A DNA stretch of 64,000 nucleotides from Cordilura impudica (taxonomy: Eukaryota; Arthropoda; Insecta; Diptera; Scathophagidae), in the NCBI GenBank assembly GCA_963682025.1, contig OY821519.1:106314099-106378098 (forward strand). Reading direction: 5' to 3'. Below, piece by piece: positions 47,470-58,329 of this stretch. The notes beneath the pieces were generated by a model, which was not told where the DNA came from, made no database searches, and worked only from the letters and a program-made list of their open reading frames with translations. The stretch's first letter is position 1. Each line of letters opens with the position of its first letter. Made by a program: the position numbers and the translations under genes.

Positions 47470-47830
47470 TTTTATTTGTTTAATTTTGCGAACATAACTC
47501 TTTCCAAATTTTCTGTAGATAGATTTGAACGCAGGTCGCTCAACACCAATTTAAGAGCAGATAACTCTCTTTCCACGTTTACCTGGAGTGCAGGAATGCA
47601 CTGTACAGTTTCGGCCAATTTATATAAATACGGATAATGTAATTTTTTTTGTCTCCCAGAACGCAAAAACAGGTTTATCAATCGATAAGGGCCTTAGAGA
47701 AAAATTATCGATGTCATAGAAAGCTTTTTTCCTATCCCCATATCATTTTCTTCGCTTTCTTGTTTCCTTTCTACATTTAAGAAGTTCAAATCCTGGGAAA
47801 ACACCATGTATGAGATTGAGATATAACGCA
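47470..47830 (-). pseudogene. hAT transposase C-terminal fragment
   Basis: 'YPYLYKLAETVQCIPALQVN' and 'VERELSALKLVLSDLRSNLS' match the hAT dimerisation domain, where 'VERAFS' is the usual core. It ends at 'ENLERVMFAKLNK'. An upstream frame (47760-47690) reads 'MGIGKKAFYDIDNFSLRPLS' with a frame change. It is a different hAT family from 29449-32536. Confidence 0.75.
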
Positions 47831-48084
47831 AATATTCGGCGAAGATGGGAAAACTTCCGGCGAAGATCTTGAAGTTTCCCTGCTTGTCGGCGGTCGATCA
47901 ATTATTATTTTTTTATCTCAGAAGACTCAAAAATAAGCAATTTAACAATACGAATCAAACAATAACAAATTAAGAACCCACATTTTTTTTATTTGGGTGT
48001 CAATTTAAATAAAATGGATTTTTTTTTCTGAAAAAAAAAAAATCAATGTGAGCCCGATCACAGGGCAGATGTATAAACATCTAC

Positions 48085-49205
48085 ACCTTTTCCAATTGTA
48101 TTTCAGAAAGTATCAAATGTATTTCAGAAAACATCGAAAGTATTTCAGAATATATCTATTGAAATTCAGAATTAAAAAGTAGTTTATCCACAATACCGAA
48201 AAGTTATTATTGCTTCTATTAGTGACTTGGAGTCACAAAATGTTTAGCAATATTTGGACTTATTTGTTATGCAGTGGAAAATAAACTATTAAGGGCCGCC
48301 TTTTAATCGAAAGAAGATGAGGACGTCATTTGTTAATCAGCTACAATATAGACTCCAGGATAGAATTTTGACCGATTTTGAAGTCATCAATTTGAAAAAA
48401 TACGTTTATATCGTCACATAAAATACAAAAAGTTCAAAATTGACTTTTTGTATTGTAGTTCCAGACTTTTACTTAAAAATTGCATTTTACCATAAATTTG
48501 TTTTCGTAAATAAAAATCCATCACTAATTTAAAGCTTGATTCTAAAATTTGGGTACTAAGTTTAAAGTAGTTTTTGTTTTATGATGTTTTTTGCTTCTCC
48601 TGTAAAAAATGACGATATGTAGTTTTCAAGATATAATACTTAATAATAATAATACTTAAAAAAGTATGTTTTGATATAGCGTTCTGACTATTTTTCTGAA
48701 ACTCAAATGATATTTTCTGAAATTCAATTCATATTTTCTGAAGTAAATTTAATAATTTCTGAAATACATTTAATGTTTTCTGAAATAAATTTGATGATTT
48801 CTGAAATACGTTTTGTGTTTTCTGAAATACATTTGATGTTTTCTGGAATATAATTGCTGAAATGCATTTGATGTTTTCTGAAATATTTTTAAAATTTTCT
48901 GAAATACGTTTGATGGTTTCTGAAATACATCTGAATATTTCTGAAATACATTTGATAATTTCTGAAACTCAATTGATATTTTCTGAAATTCAATTCATAT
49001 TTTCTGAAATACAAATGATACTTTCTGAAAATCAATTGATGCTTTCTGAAACTCAATTGATACTTTCTGAAATTCAATTGATGTTTTCTGAAATTCAATT
49101 GATACTTTCTGAAAGTCAATTAATATTTTCTGAAAATCAATTACTGTTTTCTGAAACAAATTGATGCTTTCGGAAATTTAGTTAATGTTTTCTGAAATAC
49201 AATTG
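48085..49205. repeat. 21-bp minisatellite 'ttttctgaaat(a/t)caattgatg' with inverted halves
   Basis: 48670-49205 repeats TTTTCTGAAATACATTTGAT-like units, about 21 bp long, roughly 25 copies. 48085-48180 has the same motif reversed (ATTTCAGAAA..). About 490 bp of unrelated sequence (48180-48670) separates the halves. Because 21 is a multiple of three and the unit has no stop, both strands are open for about 77-100 codons; this is not evidence for a protein. Confidence 0.85.
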
Positions 49206-49274
49206 GAAACGGTGTAGTAATTAAAAAAAAGCCCAAGTTTATTTTTGACTTCTTCAAAGTTTTCCTAGTATATA

Positions 49275-51540
49275 CACTAATACCCCGATTTGCGTCGTTA
49301 ATTGGGACAGACAATACGGGACGCAATGCGAAACAACGCAAATCGAATCACTTTTCTTCATGTATTTGTATGTAGTTTTCTTTAATTCGTTCCAGAAGAA
49401 CATTTTTAGAAAAGTTAAAAAATTTTACTATAAATAAATGAATGCATAGATATATTTTTTACCATTTATTGCAACAAAAAGATAACGTAAAGTAAAAAAT
49501 AAATTAAAGCCAATTCATACATGTAAAAAATCAACACAAACATATAATTAATTCAATTAATTAATTACTTTAAAACAATTGTCACATCAGGGTTTTGATT
49601 CGATAGCTGTCTATCTTTTTGAAAAAAAAAAATGGTCTATCTTTTGTTGAATTTGAACAGATTTTTTTTGTAAATAAATTTCTTTATAACAATCAAGAGC
49701 ATCTGTCATAGTGTTTAAAACTTTGCTGCTACGATTTTCATCTGGATCGTTGTCTGTAAAAATATCCATGGCTTTTGATATAAGTTACATAGCTTCTGAT
49801 ATCTGAGTGACCTTCAGATGTTTTTCTTCTGCTACATTATTGCGCGTAAGTATTTCGTCCTCTAATGCATGTTCCACATCAATAGAAAATAAATCTTCGT
49901 TTGTATTAAGGAACTCATCGTGAGACATTAATAGCTCATTGATGTCGTTCAGCAATTTCTTGACAAATGTTATTTACATCATTTATTTCTGGAATATTAT
50001 TTGGGACGCAGTCAGGCCATATTTGCCGCCAAACTCCGTTCGTACATGTTTTTGTTTTACTACCATCCAGGATTGATTTATATTTTCAATGGCCATCAAA
50101 ATATAGTTTCTCCAAAACTCTTTCATGGGAGGCTTATTGTGACCATCTGTTGTATGAAGTAGCTGACTAAAAGTTCGTCGTAGATAGTAACACTTAGAGT
50201 TTGATATTACACCTTGGTCCATAGGTTGCAAAATTGATGTGGTATTTGGCGGCATAAACAAAATTTTTATATTTTCTGAAATGTCATCTGAAAATATTGG
50301 ATGCCCTGGAGCATTGTCTATCAATAAAAGTATTTTAAATTCTATATGTTCAGAAGAACTGTAAGCCTTTAATTCTGGAACTGCGCAATTCTCTATCCAG
50401 TCTTTAAATAGAGTTGCTGTCATTAAAGCTTTTTTATTTGCATGCCAGTGGACCGGAAGATCACTTTTTTTTAACGTTTTTAAAAGGTCTTGGGTTTTCA
50501 GAATGATAAATAAGAAGAGGTTTAAACTTGAAATCACCTTCAGCATTTCCTCCTAAAAGAAGCGTGAGTCGATATTTAATGACTTTAAATCCTGGGCAAG
50601 CTTTTTCAGACTTCGAAATGAATGTCCTCTTTGGAAGTCGCTTCCAAATCAACCCAATTTCATCGACGTTTAAGATTTTCTTTGGAGAGTATCTGCCTTC
50701 TTCTATAATGGATTTCAATTCTTCTTTAAACTTGTTTGCTTCTCCTTTCAGTGCAACATTATGTAGATTTGCTCTGGTTTTAAAACGGCTGAACCAACCT
50801 CTGCTAGCTTCAAAGTCTTCCAATATTTCACCAATTGTTGAAGGAGAATTATTTTTTAGATCGTTAAATATCGATAGTGCCTTGTTTTGAATAAGCATTT
50901 GGCTCAGTGGCATTCTTCTCTGATTCTGGTTTTTTATCCACATGCATAAACGGGACTCCATTTTTAACATAAGTGAACTTCTAACTTTAGTAACTTGCTG
51001 ACTTGTTGACTGCAAATGTGTGGCAGCTTTACCATAGTCCTTAATTTTTTCAGCATCACGATTACAAATTGTTCTTATTGTAGTTGGAGCAAAACCCATG
51101 GTTCTTGCAATGTCAGCAGATTTATCGCCAGACTTAAAACGTTTTAAAATGTCTATTTTTTGTTTGAATATAATTTGTCTTCGCTTTTGACTCAGTTTAT
51201 TTCTTTTTATGGAGCAGAAATTTCTCTTTACCCTTTATCACACAAATACTTCTTGTAAACTGAAACTAAAAACTGTACAACGTCAAATGTCGTTGTTTTG
51301 TAAATATGTATATGTATGTACATATTTGACCAAAAGCTAATAAAATGGGAATCCCCTTTGTATGCACAAATAAGGAAACGACGCAAATCGAAGCATTACC
51401 GACGCAATTCAAAGCCACAATTTATTTTTGCGACGCAAAACAAAACATAAGCGATTCAATTCGAGGCCACTCAATTTTTTTTTAGACGATGCAAATCGAA
51501 TCAACGCAAATCGGGGCGACGCAAATCGAGGTTTTAGTAT
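49275..51540 (-). mobile_element. Tigger/pogo-like element with both ends
   Basis: Inverted ends: left CACTAATACCCCGATTTGCG, right (inward) CTAAAACCTCGATTTGCGTC, each preceded by TATA, consistent with a TA target. Further CGCAAATCG repeats lie just inside both ends (49336-49345, 51495-51530), probable transposase sites. One transposase frame on the minus strand fills the interior. Confidence 0.85.
49625..51240 (-). pseudogene. Tigger-like transposase (CENP-B/DDE_1 family)
   Basis: The N-terminal helix-turn-helix is 'KIDILKRFKSGDKSADIART' (51170-51110), followed by a second CENP-B-type HTH ('MWIKNQNQRRMPLSQMLIQN', 'SRGWFSRFKTRANLHNVAL'). DDE core: 'KKILNVDEIGLIWKRLPKRT' (first Asp), 'ILLLIDNAPGHP' (second Asp) and 'FMPPNTTSILQPMDQGVISN' (third Asp). 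An A-run near 50470-50480 shifts the frame between ORFs 51099-50461 and 50546-49983. Beyond 49983 the reading is degenerate but ends with 'QQKIDHFF' at 49650-49627, a PCNA-interacting-type motif known at the C-terminus of pogo transposases. Confidence 0.85.
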
Positions 51541-51744
51541 ATACAATCGAATATTAAAAATTAACGAAAATGATTTGTGATTTTGTTAAAAAGACAGCGA
51601 ACTCGGCGGTTCTGCTTACTAAATACACCAATACACTTACATATACCACACACCGATTTTCCCTTAGGCTGTTTTTGTGATTGTATTGTGAAATTGGATT
51701 TTACCCCCCCCCCCCCCCCCCCTGAGCGCATAGATGTTTACATA

Positions 51745-51960
51745 TAAAAAAAAACTCCTCAAAAGAGTTTTATTTTATTTTATAACGGCAAAATAAAACT
51801 TTCTTTTTAAGCACTTCATCCCACGTTTTATTTTTACGTTAAAAAATAACTTTTTTAGGTGGCGTTTTTGTTTCTAAACTCACAAAATAACTTACATAAA
51901 AGAACTTTTTTGATTTCACTTATAACCGTTACGGTCCCTGAAATACTTTGATTGATGAAG
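51745..51960 (-). repeat. Repeat D, copy 2
   Basis: Inverse of 45870-46140, with CTCAAAAGAGTTTTATTTTA at its end and the GTTACGGTCCCTGAAATACT block in its interior. Confidence 0.6.
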
Positions 51961-52604
51961 GGTATTTTCGAAAGCTTTTGTAAAAAACTGTATAAAAACT
52001 GTATCAAATCATGTAACCATTATATTCGAGTATTTTAAGGTGCACTGTAGACACAAACCATATCTATAGATGACGCCACAAGCAAAGGACATTTTAAAAA
52101 CCCCCAAAAGCAAATGTCACTTAAATTTTCCAAATATTTTCTTTTATTTTGCTTTAATTGCGCATGTACTATGGGAAAATCATACAATCACACTGGCAAA
52201 CATTGCAGTAGTAAGAAAAACCCAGATTTTCCAGTGTCATAGACATTTAACATACAGAAGAATTAAAACGTTACGGTCGTTCTTACGTTTATATATGTAA
52301 ATTTGTGAAAAATATATGTATAAGAATTATATGTAAAAGAATTAAAAAAATATATATATTTAAATATCAAATAAAATCCTGAAGTTACAAGTTAATAATA
52401 TAAATCAATGAAAGCGCATAACAAATGTAAATTTATTAATTAAAATTGTGTTTATGCTTTAAGGACTTTTTGCTAAATTGAAGAAAAAAAATGTAATACT
52501 TAAATATGCACAATCACCTTAAATGTTACTTTAAATATAACAAACAACTAATGTGAAAACAAATTAAATAAATCGTAATTTTTATATTGACTCTTTAAGA
52601 GTAG
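51961..52604. other. No transposon recognised; unique-looking sequence
   Basis: AT-rich. The end (TTTTTATATTGACTCTTTAAGAGTAG, 52579-52604) could serve as a weak splice acceptor region for the candidate exon that follows. Confidence 0.4.
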
Positions 52605-52838
52605 AAAATTGTATTAGTGAAAAACGGCAGCAAGGTTGAAAATTCAATATATCAAGGCCCGCCTACGCAGGGGGCTGCAACAGAAAAATCAACGTACAAG
52701 ATGGATGAATGTGAAAACCTCGTCATTGATCTAGAAGACTACGAGGCGTTTGATATTAAGCAGCAATATTCACTCAATGATAACGAAATTGAATTTCTCG
52801 AATTATCAGCATCACTTGAAAGAGAAGACGAAGAAATG
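52605..52838 (+). CDS. Candidate alternative or cassette exon of the host gene
   Basis: Open from an AG at 52603-52604 to a donor ATG|GTAAAC at 52839: 234 bases, phase 0 at both ends, so it could join the phase-0 exons 22842-23720 and 61183-61507 without shifting frame. Alternatively the ATG at 52701 could begin an alternative first exon of 46 codons (MDECENLVIDLEDYEAFDIK ... EREDEEM), again in phase 0. The encoded segment is acidic and not transposon-like, and sits in the longest stretch of the intron without recognised repeats. The acceptor is weak. No expression evidence is available. Confidence 0.45.
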
Positions 52839-53890
52839 GTAAACAATTATTTGACAAAATATATCGCAAATTTCATTTCCGGCTTTAAGTCAAAATATAC
52901 TATAATCTTAGTACATGCATGTTGTAGTATACACAAAAAGTGTTTCAAACATCCACCCATATCACCCTCCCCATTGTTATAGTTTTGTGGATTGTGTCAA
53001 GTGGATATACGTATTATTAAATTTTAGCCCTTAAAATCCATTTCCAGATTCTGAAAAGAAGATAGAATTGGCATTGTGTTGTTTATTAAAAGTGGATTGT
53101 ATTTGTTGTTTTGTTATTATTTTCAAAATAATGCCGCTATAGTATGAACGTGTACCATCATATGTTTTTCTTGAACATGGGTCGGATTAGTCATATCTGG
53201 TTTTCAGGATTGACGTGTGTCATTATTAACGAATAAATAAAACTAAAAAGTTTATAAGTATTTACTTATTTCTTCAAATGTTCTTCTTCAAAATTCTCGC
53301 AAAATGTTAGACGACAACTTAAATAGGCTTAATAAGGTAATATTGATTTGTATGCAAATTAGCAATTCTAAAATATCAATAGATAACTAAAAGTGAAGCT
53401 GAAGAAATAGTATAAAATCTCTATTGATTTTTGAAGTCATGCCATTACTATATTTTACAAAACTGCATTTTTCAAAAAAACTTTAAAATTTTTCCAAACC
53501 TAATTCATATATAAAACTGTAATAAAAGTAAATCTTCATTTATTTAGACCTAAAGTTTTTGTTGTTTATAGTCATTTTGTGATGTATAGCAACTTGCAGA
53601 ATTTGGTTTCTAAAAGTTTTCCTTTTTTGTATAAATTTTTCACGTCATAGACAAACAACATAAGGAGTTTTTGTTCTAAAAACAACAACTGCAGATCGCT
53701 TGCCAAAAAAAATAGAAATTGATTTTTACTAAATTTATCCTCATGTATATACATATATATCAAAAACTGAGTAAAAATTTATAATGAGTTTGTGTGAATC
53801 CTTGTAAATACCAAGCACCAAAACCAATCGACTCAGAATCGTTCAATTAAACGATTTAGTTACATCCGTCCATCCGTCCGACTTATAACT
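52839..53890. other. No gene recognised
   Basis: AT-rich. A fragment near 53820-53885 (CGACTCAGAATCG, CATCCGTCCATCCGTCCGAC) resembles a decayed HINE-B core. The rest is unassigned. Confidence 0.4.
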
Positions 53891-56763
53891 ATTAGGGTGA
53901 CAGTCAATTTTTTTTTTAATTTCAAGACGTGCGGGTCTGATTATTGTGACATTGGATCTAAAACTTTAGTGCGCAAAATTTGAGCCAAATCGGGCTATGC
54001 TTTCTGGAAGCGCATTGAGTTCAAAGTTAAAATATGAACTTATATGTAAAAATTATAAAAAAAAAAATCATTTTTCACAAAAAATTTAATATTTGTCATT
54101 TCGTTTCAAATAAACTAATTAACAAACCATAATCTAGAGTAACTTATCTTTCTAATAAAACAACAAAATCCATTTTCGGTTGCAAATCAGCCAAGTTGTT
54201 ATAAGTTATTATAAGTTATTATAAGTTATTATAAGTTCCGCAGGCCATGAATGCGCCACTTGACTTAGAAAATCGAGCTCACAATTTCAAAGACATTTAA
54301 ATAATTTACAACAATAACATTTTTCATTCTCCTGATCCCTAAATAATCATATGTAAGGCCCTTTGCATCTCGCCTACTGTTACTCCGTTCTAAATTAACG
54401 TCAAAACGGTACGTATTTTTTAGCACTATTTCAAAATCTCCAATTTTACTTTTTCAAAAATTTTGTTCAAGAAACTTATAGGAATTAACGATTTGAATTC
54501 AAGGTCTTATTAACAAGATGTATGGTACTAAAAATGCCAAATATTGTAGGTATCCTGTTTTTAATTTGGCGAGGGCAGCGTTTTTATTTTAGCGGATTTG
54601 AAGAAAAATGTGATTTTTCGTACTTTTTCAACTTTTAGGCTACATCTTTTTGGTGTTTTCATATTTCAAATATCTTTTGTTAAAATATTATACTACTTGA
54701 ATAACTTCTCAATTTTGTAAATTAGGGTTAAATTGAAGCACTATAAACTGTCCCTCTTTAAGTTCAAGGGTCAAATTTAAGGAGATTTACATTTTTTTAT
54801 AGAAAATATCGCAATAATATATATTTGTAGAAGGATTTCAATAAAACTTGTTAATAATATTTTAGTTATTCAAAAAAATAATATTCTGGACTTATTATCT
54901 GAGATTAACTCGTATAGTACTCCTGATGTCAAAGTAACTCTTTATGAAAATTTATAAATATTTTCTTCATCAGGATTTCTTTTAAATAAAACAAAATTAA
55001 TGTATCTATTCATAAAATTCATAAAATTAATTAGTTATTTTATGAATATATGTAGATTACTTAGTTTTTATATTTAGTTCAGTACAAAAAAATTTGTATA
55101 TCGAGGGCTTATATTCAAAAAGTGCTATCTGCGTAAATTAGTATTTTGAAGAGAGCGTGTAAAACCAATTTATTAATAAGATCTGAAAGTATTTGTCGAT
55201 CGATTTGCTACAATATCTATTAAAATATAGTCGTAGTAATCATGTATGATGTCAAAATTAATATTATATTTGACATTTGTATCAGAGAAAAGTTTAAAAT
55301 CAAAAATTAATATTGCTGTCAAATGTAGATAGCACTTTCTGAATATAAGCCCTCGATATACCTTTATATGAATATAATAATTCTGAAAAAAAAAATCTAA
55401 AACTAGGACACATTTTAGGACACGCGAATTGTATATGAAAAATTTTAAAACCTTTTTATTCCAGAAATAAAATAAGTAATTTAAAAAGAATAAATAATCT
55501 TATTAATCGTTGTCTTTTTGTAGAGATTGTAAATTTGCATGTTTTGAATACTGTTGCATACTGTTGTACCACCTGTTGAATGAAAAAAAAAATTGTTTAA
55601 AAAATGGCACAAAAATACAAGTTTAGCATAATATTATTTAGAACTAACCCTTTAGTACCCTTATATTTTAGTTAAAATTTTTAGTTTTTTATAATAGACT
55701 GATATTGACCAATAAGTACTTAAGGCTTAATTTAAAAAAAAAAATCTAGAACCCAACGGGTTAATTTCAGAAAACAAGTCCAGAAAATTATTTTTTAGAG
55801 TTAATTAAATACTATCAACAAGTCTTATCGAAATCCTTCCACAAATGAATATTATTTTGATATTTTGTTTTATAAAAATCTAAATCTTCTTAAATTTGAC
55901 TTTTGACCTTAAAGAGGGACTTTTTATAGTGTTTCTATTTAACCTTAATCTACAAGATTGAGAACTTATATCAAGTAGTATAATATTTTGATAAAAGACA
56001 TTTGAAATATGAAAACACCAAAAAGATGTAGCCTAAAAGTTGAAAAAGTATGAAAAATCACATATTTCTTCAAATCCGCTGAAATGGAATCGCTGCCCTC
56101 GCCAAATTAAGAACAGGATACTTACAATATTTGCCGCTTTTCATCACATATATTTTGCTAATGAGATCTTAAAGTCTAATCGTTGATTTCTATAAATTTC
56201 TTGAACAACATTTTTGAAAAAGTTAAATTGGAGATTTTGAAATAGTGCGGAAAATTACGTACCGCTTCGATATTAATTTAGAACGGCATAACAGTAGGCT
56301 AGATGCAAAATACTTTACATAAGATCATTTAAGGATCAGGAGAATGCAAAAATGTTGTTGTTGTAAATTATTTCAGTGTCTTTGAAAATGTGAGCTCGAT
56401 TTTCTTAATCAAGTGGTTTGCGGCGCATTTATTGCCTGGGGAACTTGATATAACTTGGTTGTTTTTCAAGAGATAATTGATTTTGTTAAATTATTGGAAG
56501 GATAATTTACTCTAGATTATGGTTTCATAAATAATTTAATTAAAACGCAATTAATAATATAAAAATTTTTGTGAAAAATTAATTATTTTTTTTTTGATTA
56601 TTTTACATGTAAATGCATATTTGAACTTTGAACTCAATGCGCGTCCAGATAGCATTGTCCGATTTGGTTAAAATTTTGCGCACTACAGTTTTAGATCCAG
56701 TGTCACAATAATCCGACCCGCACGTCTTGAAATTCCAAAAAAAAATGGCTGTCAATCTAATGT
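53891..56763. mobile_element. Foldback-type element with ~900-bp inverted arms
   Basis: The left arm (53891-54830) begins TTAGGGTGACAGTCAATTTT and the right arm (55810-56763) is its inverse (ending GGCTGTCAATCTAA). Matching blocks include CAAGACGTGCGGGTCTGATT, TTTTGGTGTTTTCATATTTC, AATTTGGCGAGGGCAGCG and CTCCTGATCCCTAAATAATC. A TTATTATAAG short tandem repeat (54198-54236) is present in the left arm only. The centre holds a separate small MITE. No coding capacity; arms have many mismatches, so it is not recent. Confidence 0.85.
55096..55361. mobile_element. 266-bp MITE in the centre of the foldback element
   Basis: Ends GTATATCGAGGGCTTATATT and its inverse ...AATATAAGCCCTCGATATAC; the match extends 35 bp (through AAAGTGCTATCT) with one or two mismatches. 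AT-rich interior. Superfamily unknown. Confidence 0.8.
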
Positions 56764-57184
56764 ACACACTACTACTCACTATTGCAAGCAATATAAATAT
56801 CTTCATTTTTATTTTAGTATTATTTTCAGACTGTTTGAAAAATGATGTTGACCAAAAACTTAAACGAAAAATATTGTTAAATATATCTTTTATCCATATA
56901 CAAAATCATCAGCACCACTTGTTGATGCAATCTGTTTAAAACAAGGTCATTGTACAGCGTTTGATAACAGCACTTAATTGTCATCTTTTCAATTAATCAA
57001 ACATTTGCAAAACATTTTGTCAATAGTTTCTGAATAAAAATAATGTAAATATACACAAAATAATTTTATGATATATTGTTAATATTAAGGTTGAAAAAGA
57101 AAAATTTTTTAACACTTATGAAAGAAAGTATAAATGTACAGAAAAGGAAATACTTTTCTTAAAATAAAATGAATTAAAAATTGA

Positions 57185-57390
57185 ATTGACTTTACTAAAT
57201 ATGGTCATGATCGGTCCACTTCTTGACCTAGGTCCAAAATAAAAATAACATCAGATATGAACTTTTTCATATCTGCAGCCAAAAAATTAATAAAAATCCC
57301 ACTCAAATTTGGGTTATGCTTATTTTCTATATCCAGTTAGTTGGGCCTAAGAGATATGGTCTCTAAACGCATGGTATAGGGTACCGTTGA
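57185..57390 (+). mobile_element. HINE-B copy 6, internal-3' fragment
   Basis: Matches the block from 'GACTTTACTAAATATGGTCA' to 'GCATGGTATAGGGTA' but lacks the final palindrome and tail as well as the 5' half. Confidence 0.75.
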
Positions 57391-57419
57391 AATTCGTAAA
57401 TGAAAATAACTTTTTTTAC

Positions 57420-57850
57420 AGTGCAAAAATATTCTTGACAAACTGCATTTTCATTCTGAATCCGCTTTAGAAAAAATTAAATGTTCGTAATCTGAGAATG
57501 ATTCACTATACAAAATTAATTAAAATTTAGTACTATTATTCTATAGAAAAATTTACAGTATCTAACAATTTTCTGTAAAAAAATTTTCAGAATCTAGGAT
57601 ATTTTTGTAGATATTTTCAGAATCTAAATTATAAAATTTTTTACAATCTGACACTGGTTTTCTTAAAAAATTATTTGCATTTCTGGCAGTATTTCTATTG
57701 AAATATTCTAGGAGTCTAAAATATTTTTCTTTGGAAAATAATGCTTATAATCTAAATCATAATTTTAAAAAACAAACTTTTCGAAATTGACTCTGTTTTC
57801 CTATAGCAAATCTCAGAAAAACTTCAAAAGGAAAATTTGAGACGGTTCTT
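57420..57850. repeat. Degenerate ~50-bp 'ttttcagaatctaa' repeat
   Basis: Repeated pattern of (T)ATAGAAAAATTTNCAGAATCTAA separated by AT-rich spacers, badly eroded (for example near 57558, 57590, 57620, 57720). No coding sequence. The adjoining 57850-58167 stretch shows nothing recognisable. Confidence 0.5.
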
Positions 57851-58329
57851 CTGAGGTAGTGTAATACTCAATTGACAGTAACGAATAGTCATGAGGCTCG
57901 TAGTGTAGACAGATAAATTCTTTCGACATAAAGATTTACAATATCTGCTACTTGCCTGCTATATAAGGTCGTTTTTCAGTCCAAAATAATCTGGTCTCAA
58001 ATTTTTTTTCTGAAATAAATTTTGTAAAATAATGAAAGATTGTGGATTCTGGGGGGTGCTAAATAATTTAAATAAATATTTAATATCTATAAAGCCATAA
58101 TTTGATTTTACATCTCTCCATCACCGCCATCTACGTTAGACCCTGATTTAAGAATTAACTTTTTTAATCTATACTAATATAATAAAGAGGTAATGTGTGT
58201 TTGTTTGTTTGTTTGTTTGTTTGTTTGTAGGAGGTAATCTCCGTAACTACCCATCTGATCTTCCTGAAATTTTCACAGAGTCTTACTGCGGATATGGGAA
58301 GTGCTATAGGCTATAATTTTTTAAATATT

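Larger units (their letters stand above)
48045..51755 (-). mobile_element. HINE-A copy 5, swollen by an array and a Tigger insertion
   Basis: The left end (48045-48085) carries TGTGAGCCCGATCACAGGGC and AGATGTATAAACATCTA; the right end (51650-51755) carries CTGTTTTTGTGATTGTATTG, a 19-base C run (51704-51722) and GCGCATAGATGTTTACATA. Both HINE-A termini are present, 3.7 kb apart, with a 21-bp array and a Tigger between them. That they belong to one copy is inference from orientation and order. Confidence 0.5.

Noticed and set aside
47472..47681. Small host gene of 69 codons
   Set aside because: Matches the hAT dimerisation domain and is truncated on both sides.
48862..49164. 100-codon frame with heptapeptide repeats (SEIxLxF) as a repeat protein
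   Set aside because: Arises from a stop-free 21-bp tandem unit that is open on both strands; no start context, splice or conserved domain.
53891..56763. Provirus or Polinton-like element because of the long inverted ends
   Set aside because: No protease, polymerase, integrase or capsid reading frame is present; arms make up most of the length.
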